Source: Planctomycetota bacterium | GTDB lineage: Bacteria; Planctomycetota; MHYJ01; JACPRB01 | Assembly (NCBI GenBank): GCA_016209705.1 | Contig: JACQVR010000063.1 | Coordinates: 1-37,557, forward strand | DNA length: 37,557 bases | Direction: 5' to 3' | Part shown: positions 33,775 to 37,557 of the stretch, piece by piece | Layout: every line of letters starts with the position of its first letter | How positions within the stretch are numbered: position 1 is the first letter of the stretch | Position numbers and translations under genes: made by a program | Notes under the pieces: generated by a model | Seen by the model: the letters and a program-made list of their open reading frames with translations, nothing else | What the model was told of the DNA's origin: nothing | Database searches by the model: none

Positions 33775-34164
33775 ATGAAGGGCAAGGAAGAAACAGATGC
33801 GATGCCGTCCATCCAGGGCTCGAAAATCGAACTAACGGTACAAGGCTACCGTCGACTCCTGCGCGCGTTTTCCCGCATCCCGGTTGATGTTCCAGTCCAT
33901 ATCGAGATCCATGCGACGGCCGGCGGGCGCTTCACGTCGGGTATTGCCACCTTGCGGGACATAAGCCTGAAGGGCGCTCGCCTGGGCCGTATCGACCTCG
34001 AAGGAAAGTTCCTTCCGTGCGCTCCCTTTCGGATCCACCTGATGCTTCCGCCCGCCGTGTGTCCTGGAGTACGGGCGGTTGGCCGGCTCGTGCGAATCTG
34101 CACCGGCGACGCATTTGAAGTCGCCGTCGCATTTGAAGATTTCCAGGCGCAGAGGGGGACTTGA
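33775..34164 (+). CDS. PilZ-domain protein
   Basis: The 129-residue protein has a short N-terminal helix (YRRLLRAFSRIPVDVPVHIEIHA), then the PilZ core with ATLRDISLKGARLGRI, which fits the D/N-x-S-x-x-G c-di-GMP motif. An upstream Arg-rich stretch may serve as RxxxR. Strands VRAVGRLVRICTGDAFEVAVAFEDF complete the barrel. It probably binds c-di-GMP and could read the signal set by the HD-GYP protein. Upstream 33535-33774 has no gene. Confidence 0.75.
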   Translation: MKGKEETDAMPSIQGSKIELTVQGYRRLLRAFSRIPVDVPVHIEIHATAGGRFTSGIATLRDISLKGARLGRIDLEGKFLPCAPFRIHLMLPPAVCPGVRAVGRLVRICTGDAFEVAVAFEDFQAQRGT

Positions 34165-34285
34165 TCCGGTCCTCGCCATCTTCGAGCAAACGCCCCCGGC
34201 CTCTTCGAGACCTGTAACTTCGCTGTTCAGCGCCCCCACGTAATCCAGGATAGGTTGAATATGTGGATCCTGGATGGGCCAGGGG

Positions 34286-34720
34286 TCATCCAGCGGAGTC
34301 CGGTGCGGCTCTTGAAATGTCGCTCAAGCCGTGGCGAACTGCCGGAAGGTAACGGGAGTCACGTCTTAACCGCTCTACCGCTTGATGCTCATCGTTGGTG
34401 AAGCATAGGATCTTCGATAAGCCCAAGATGTGGAATATCTCTTGGATCTCTGGCGGCGTTCCGGCGAAAACCATGTCTCCATGGTGCTTCATCGCCGTAT
34501 CCAGCGAGGACACGAAGCATCCGATGCCCACGCTGGAGACGTACCGCGTGCCTCGGAGATTGACGACGATGCGGTAGATCCCCTTGCTGAAGATCTCCCC
34601 GATGGCGCCTAAGACGATGGTGAAGGTTGACGCATCGATCGATCCGTCAATCTTAAGCTCGTAAATACCAGACCTCATGTCCCGTGTCGTGACCCGAATC
34701 CGTGGCGTGGTCAATTCCAT
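34286..34720 (-). CDS. STAS-domain anti-sigma antagonist-like protein (copy 1)
   Basis: The 143-residue protein has STAS strands and helix: GIYELKIDGSIDASTFTIV, IYRIVVNLRGTRYVSSVGIGCFVSSLDTAMKHHG and FAGTPPEIQEIFHILGLSKIL. The phosphorylatable Ser is in VSSVGIG. A 25-residue C-terminal extension (RDSRYLPAVRHGLSDISRAAPDSAG) is not in copy 2 at 35066-35419, which is otherwise about half identical. These proteins act in partner-switching with anti-sigma kinases. No such kinase is in view. Confidence 0.85.
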   Translation of the reverse strand: MELTTPRIRVTTRDMRSGIYELKIDGSIDASTFTIVLGAIGEIFSKGIYRIVVNLRGTRYVSSVGIGCFVSSLDTAMKHHGDMVFAGTPPEIQEIFHILGLSKILCFTNDEHQAVERLRRDSRYLPAVRHGLSDISRAAPDSAG

Positions 34721-35065
34721 ATATTCCTGCTACCTCAGATCGTGGGCATTCTTCCCGCGATCTTGCCTGATCGACCTCTTTCTTTGGGAGGACCAACCAT
34801 CGATCCGGTCGCTTCCGCCCCAACTGAGGAAGTCGCGCACCCTCGGCCGGATCCTGATGGACGGTTCTTCGCTATGTCCCGCATCGGGGCATATAGGATA
34901 CGCAAAAGGTATCAAATAGGAGAGAGAAATCTTCTTGGCTCGTTGCGGTGGGAGGATCAGCGGTCGTTTCGTCCTGGCCATCATGGCCCTCCCCCCTGCG
35001 CCAGAACCCGTTACGGCTCATAAAGTACCACGCGGGACGCCGGAAGCATTGGAGCAGGGCGCGGG
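34721..35065. other. Gap between the two STAS genes
   Basis: About 345 bp without a credible gene. Short frames on both strands show no domain or ribosome binding site. It presumably carries the promoter of the downstream (leftward) STAS gene. Confidence 0.5.
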
Positions 35066-35419
35066 TCACTTTTTCAAAAGCTCCACCGCTTGATGTTCGT
35101 CGTCCGTGAAGTGCAGAATCTTTGACAGGCCCAGGATGCTGAAAACGTCCTGGATCTCCGGCGAGGCGGCGGCGAAAACGACGGCTCCCCCTTTCTCGAT
35201 GGCCTTATCCAGCGCCGACACAAAACAGCCGTAGCCGACGCTCGAGATCTGCTTCGCGCCCCGCAGGTTAATGACGATCTGGTAGACTCCCTTGCTGAAA
35301 ATGGCCGCGATCGCCTCCTCCAGCTTGTGGAAGTTGGACCAATCGAGCGATCCGTCGATTCTCAGCTCGAAAATACCTGGCTCCAGCTCGCGGCTGCTCA
35401 CCCGGATTCGATCCGTCAC
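35066..35419 (-). CDS. STAS-domain anti-sigma antagonist-like protein (copy 2)
   Basis: The 117-residue paralogue of the 34286-34720 gene contains GIFELRIDGSLDWSNFHKLEEAIAAIFSKGVYQIVINLRGAKQISSVGYGCFVSALDKAIEKGG, with Ser in ISSVGYG. It ends FTDDEHQAVELLKK, matching FTNDEHQAVERLRR in copy 1. The pair arose by tandem duplication. It may compete for one anti-sigma partner. Confidence 0.87.
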   Translation of the reverse strand: MTDRIRVSSRELEPGIFELRIDGSLDWSNFHKLEEAIAAIFSKGVYQIVINLRGAKQISSVGYGCFVSALDKAIEKGGAVVFAAASPEIQDVFSILGLSKILHFTDDEHQAVELLKK

Positions 35420-35656
35420 GGCTTCTACGATACCTTGCGTAGGGAGTTCGGGAAATAAAAATGGAACCTCTTTCGATGGTCGGATGGCGCTCTGCCGTGC
35501 CGGCGTGGCGCTTCGGAGATCGGCACATCGCTGTCGTATCGGCGGCGTTCTAATTGATGTGAGGGGTAGACAGTCGGCCTCCCATCAGTCAATACGTGAA
35601 CGCCCTGGCGGGTTCGCATAGAATATCGATCTGGGGTTTTGTTGGAGGACGCCGCC

Positions 35657-36058
35657 ATGTCGGTGAAGATCCGCACCGAGTTCACCATTTCTTTCCCCAA
35701 CCGGCCAGGGGAACTTAACAAGGTCCTGGATGCTATGGCGAAGGCCGGCGTCAACGTCCTGGCCTTCTGCGGATGGCCCGAGGGTGGAGGGGCGAAGGTG
35801 AGTTTCGTCCCGGACCACGACGAGAAGGCGCGCCAGGCGCTCGCTACGGCGGGCCTGAACGCCAGGGAATCGAGAGTCGTCTGCTTCACGGGGCCGTCGG
35901 GCCTCGGCTCCGGAACGAAGCTGACCTCGAAGCTCGCCAAGGCGGGGATCAACCTCGAAGTCTCGTACGCGACGACGGCCGGAGGGGGAGAGGCGCTGGC
36001 CGTTCTGGGCGTAAAGGACGTGGGCGCAGCCTTGAAGGCGATCGAGGCGGAAACTTAG
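35657..36058 (+). CDS. Double ACT-domain protein
   Basis: ATG 35657 (MSVKIRTEFTISFPNRPGELNKVLDAMAKAGVNVLAFCGWPEGGGAKVSFVPD) follows TTGGAGGAC. Residues about 5-70 and 72-130 are two ACT folds; the second is VVCFTGPSGLGSGTKLTSKLAKAGINLEVSYAT. There is no catalytic or DNA-binding part. It is a probable small-molecule (amino acid) sensor. Both flanks are non-coding; 36059-36336 shows no gene. Confidence 0.85.
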   Translation: MSVKIRTEFTISFPNRPGELNKVLDAMAKAGVNVLAFCGWPEGGGAKVSFVPDHDEKARQALATAGLNARESRVVCFTGPSGLGSGTKLTSKLAKAGINLEVSYATTAGGGEALAVLGVKDVGAALKAIEAET

Positions 36059-36336
36059 CGTGCGAAGTCAAGGCACGGCGAGGACCGGGGCAACCTGCGC
36101 CCCAGCAAGCCTTGGCGGCCGTCGGTCTAGGGTCTTCGCGAAGCGGATGATGGGCGACTGCCTCGTGGCCATGATCGGCAAGATAGTGGGACCACAGCGG
36201 ATCTTTTCGTTCGATGGTAGCGTTTACTGATTTTGGTTTCAAAAGGCATGAGATGTCGGCCCCCTTGCTGACATCTTTCCGAAAGAAGTCACAATCAGGT
36301 TGAACTCAAGCTTCCCGGCCTCATCTAGGAAGTCAG

Positions 36337-37458
36337 ATGAAAGAAGAGGATGCAGTCTTTGAGGCATACCGTCGGAGGCCATGTGGGGAAACCCTTCGTG
36401 ACCTGCTACTGGTTCACCAGGATCTGGTCTACACGATCTGCTTTACCATTTTGAAGCAAACGCAGGATGCCGTTGAAATCGCGCAGGAAGCCTTGTCGAA
36501 GATCGCGTCAGGGACCGCCCAACTTCGCGGGCCGCGCGCTTTCCGAATGTGGCTTTGTCGAATTTCCTACCAGTTCGCTGTTGAACACCTGCGACAACGA
36601 CAGGCACGACGGCGTACCACCGAGAGGAAAGACTTAAAGATCAATCTCTCGCTTTCCCGGGACGCCCGCGAGGCTATTCATGAAGCCATGGAATGGCTTT
36701 CCGATGGGGATCGGCTGCTACTCGTCGAACATTACTTTGAAAAGGCATCCCTTGAGGAGTTGGGCCGACGAGAAGGAATATCGGCGCCGGTGGTATGGAA
36801 GCGGATGGATCGCGCTTTGGGAAGACTTAAGCGTGCCTTGACAGGGGCGGGGTTTGGCTTGGCGGCTGCGATGTTCATCGAAGCGCTGGAATCTGTCACA
36901 CCTACAGCGGCTCCCACGGTTCTCGTGTCAGACGCCATGCTTGAGCAGGCGACCAGTCCTGTTGCAGGAGGAGTCGTGATGGAACCCCAAAGTGCAATCT
37001 CCACAAGAACGATAATTGCGGCTCTCATGCTTGCCGGACTGGGACTAGCCGGTGGGTATCTCCTTGGAACCAGAAAACTGGACGGGGACGCCAAGCGGGT
37101 CGAAGAACTGGAGACTCGCATCAATGACCTGAACCGGCAACTGGTTGCTCTCACAGCGTCCAGTGGGGCTGACTCGAAACCCGCTCAGGTCACGGCCGCC
37201 GCTCCGGAACCGGTGACCAAGCAAGAGCTGCCGGCAGCCCCCACAAGACCCGTCGATTCGACTGCGGCGGATCGCGTCCTGCGGCACCCGGAGGACGTCA
37301 AGATCGGTCGACCGGAAGAAACGGACATCAGCGCCATCGTGAATGCTTCGACATGGGAGAAATTCTACAAAGTGTGCAACGACCAGAAGATCACGGGATC
37401 GATTTACGAAGATTTGATTTTTCGGCGCGTGTCGCGGGAGCTAAGCAACCCGAGCTAA
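36337..37458 (+). CDS. ECF sigma factor with transmembrane C-terminal extension
   Basis: The 373-residue protein has sigma region 2 at about 22-88 (HQDLVYTICFTILKQTQDAVEIAQEALSKI, FRMWLCRISYQFAVEHLRQ) and region 4 at about 119-167 (LSDGDRLLLVEHYFEKASLEELGRREGISAPVVWKRMDRALGRLKRAL). A predicted membrane helix spans 224-245 (TIIAALMLAGLGLAGGYLL), followed by a coiled coil at 252-275 and a Pro/Ala-rich outer part. Sigma factors are normally about 190 residues, so the DNA-binding part is tethered to the membrane. This suggests built-in anti-sigma control, possibly by proteolysis. No separate anti-sigma gene is visible to the right edge. Confidence 0.9.
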   Translation: MKEEDAVFEAYRRRPCGETLRDLLLVHQDLVYTICFTILKQTQDAVEIAQEALSKIASGTAQLRGPRAFRMWLCRISYQFAVEHLRQRQARRRTTERKDLKINLSLSRDAREAIHEAMEWLSDGDRLLLVEHYFEKASLEELGRREGISAPVVWKRMDRALGRLKRALTGAGFGLAAAMFIEALESVTPTAAPTVLVSDAMLEQATSPVAGGVVMEPQSAISTRTIIAALMLAGLGLAGGYLLGTRKLDGDAKRVEELETRINDLNRQLVALTASSGADSKPAQVTAAAPEPVTKQELPAAPTRPVDSTAADRVLRHPEDVKIGRPEETDISAIVNASTWEKFYKVCNDQKITGSIYEDLIFRRVSRELSNPS

Positions 37459-37557
37459 TTTTCTGCACCCCCCTCCCGCGGCTCTGGGTTTGAGGGCTCG
37501 ACGCAGGATACCGCGCAAGGCAAGCGTTTTGAGCAAGCGGACGACTGCGATTGGGAA

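Overview
The window is GC-rich bacterial chromosome with no rRNA, CRISPR or phage structural genes. Several traits hint at Planctomycetota or another deep-branching group: an ECF sigma factor with a transmembrane C-terminal extension, a TPR lipoprotein, heptad GACTTNG repeats, and many single-domain signalling proteins. No single marker gene proves this, so the phylum is a guess.

Layout. (1) 1-5357 is a worn accessory region. It holds the start of a TSUP permease, a LysR regulator lacking its linker helix, a frameshifted recQ fragment, an ECF sigma gene with an in-frame TGA, two small genes, and a large serine recombinase that runs straight into the 3' end of tRNA-Gln. (2) 5444-18978 is mostly collinear housekeeping and redox genes: a thioesterase, an isoaspartyl peptidase-like Ntn hydrolase, GAF-HD-GYP, acyl-CoA dehydrogenase, a 453-bp element with terminal inverted repeats, an aldo/keto-reductase-like protein, a NuoI-ferredoxin fusion, a four-cluster polyferredoxin, a DUF255 protein, membrane proteins, queG, a methyltransferase and moaA. 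A short unannotated selenoprotein follows moaA. (3) 19003-22932 holds a phosphoesterase, a BFD-NifU-like protein, a small unknown, a GT28-type glycosyltransferase and a double UspA. (4) 23180-27422 is a tight five-gene operon for methylthioadenosine salvage through methylthioinosine. (5) 27686-37458 is a signalling-rich stretch: a lone Lrp/AsnC sensor domain, two response regulators, HxlR with its operator, a TPR lipoprotein, a ribbon-helix-helix protein, tRNA-Arg with the remnant of a second recombinase of the same family, PilZ, two STAS paralogues, a double-ACT protein and a membrane-anchored ECF sigma factor.

The strongest new signals are four. First, the gene at 18742-18978 reads as a glutaredoxin-like protein with two in-frame UGA codons, each followed by a hairpin fitting a bacterial SECIS. 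Second, the salvage operon's phosphorylase carries an Asn that fits 6-oxopurine use, matching the deaminase and hypoxanthine phosphoribosyltransferase beside it. Third, the inverted-repeat element at 9820-10272. Fourth, two related serine recombinases whose reading frames end inside tRNA genes.
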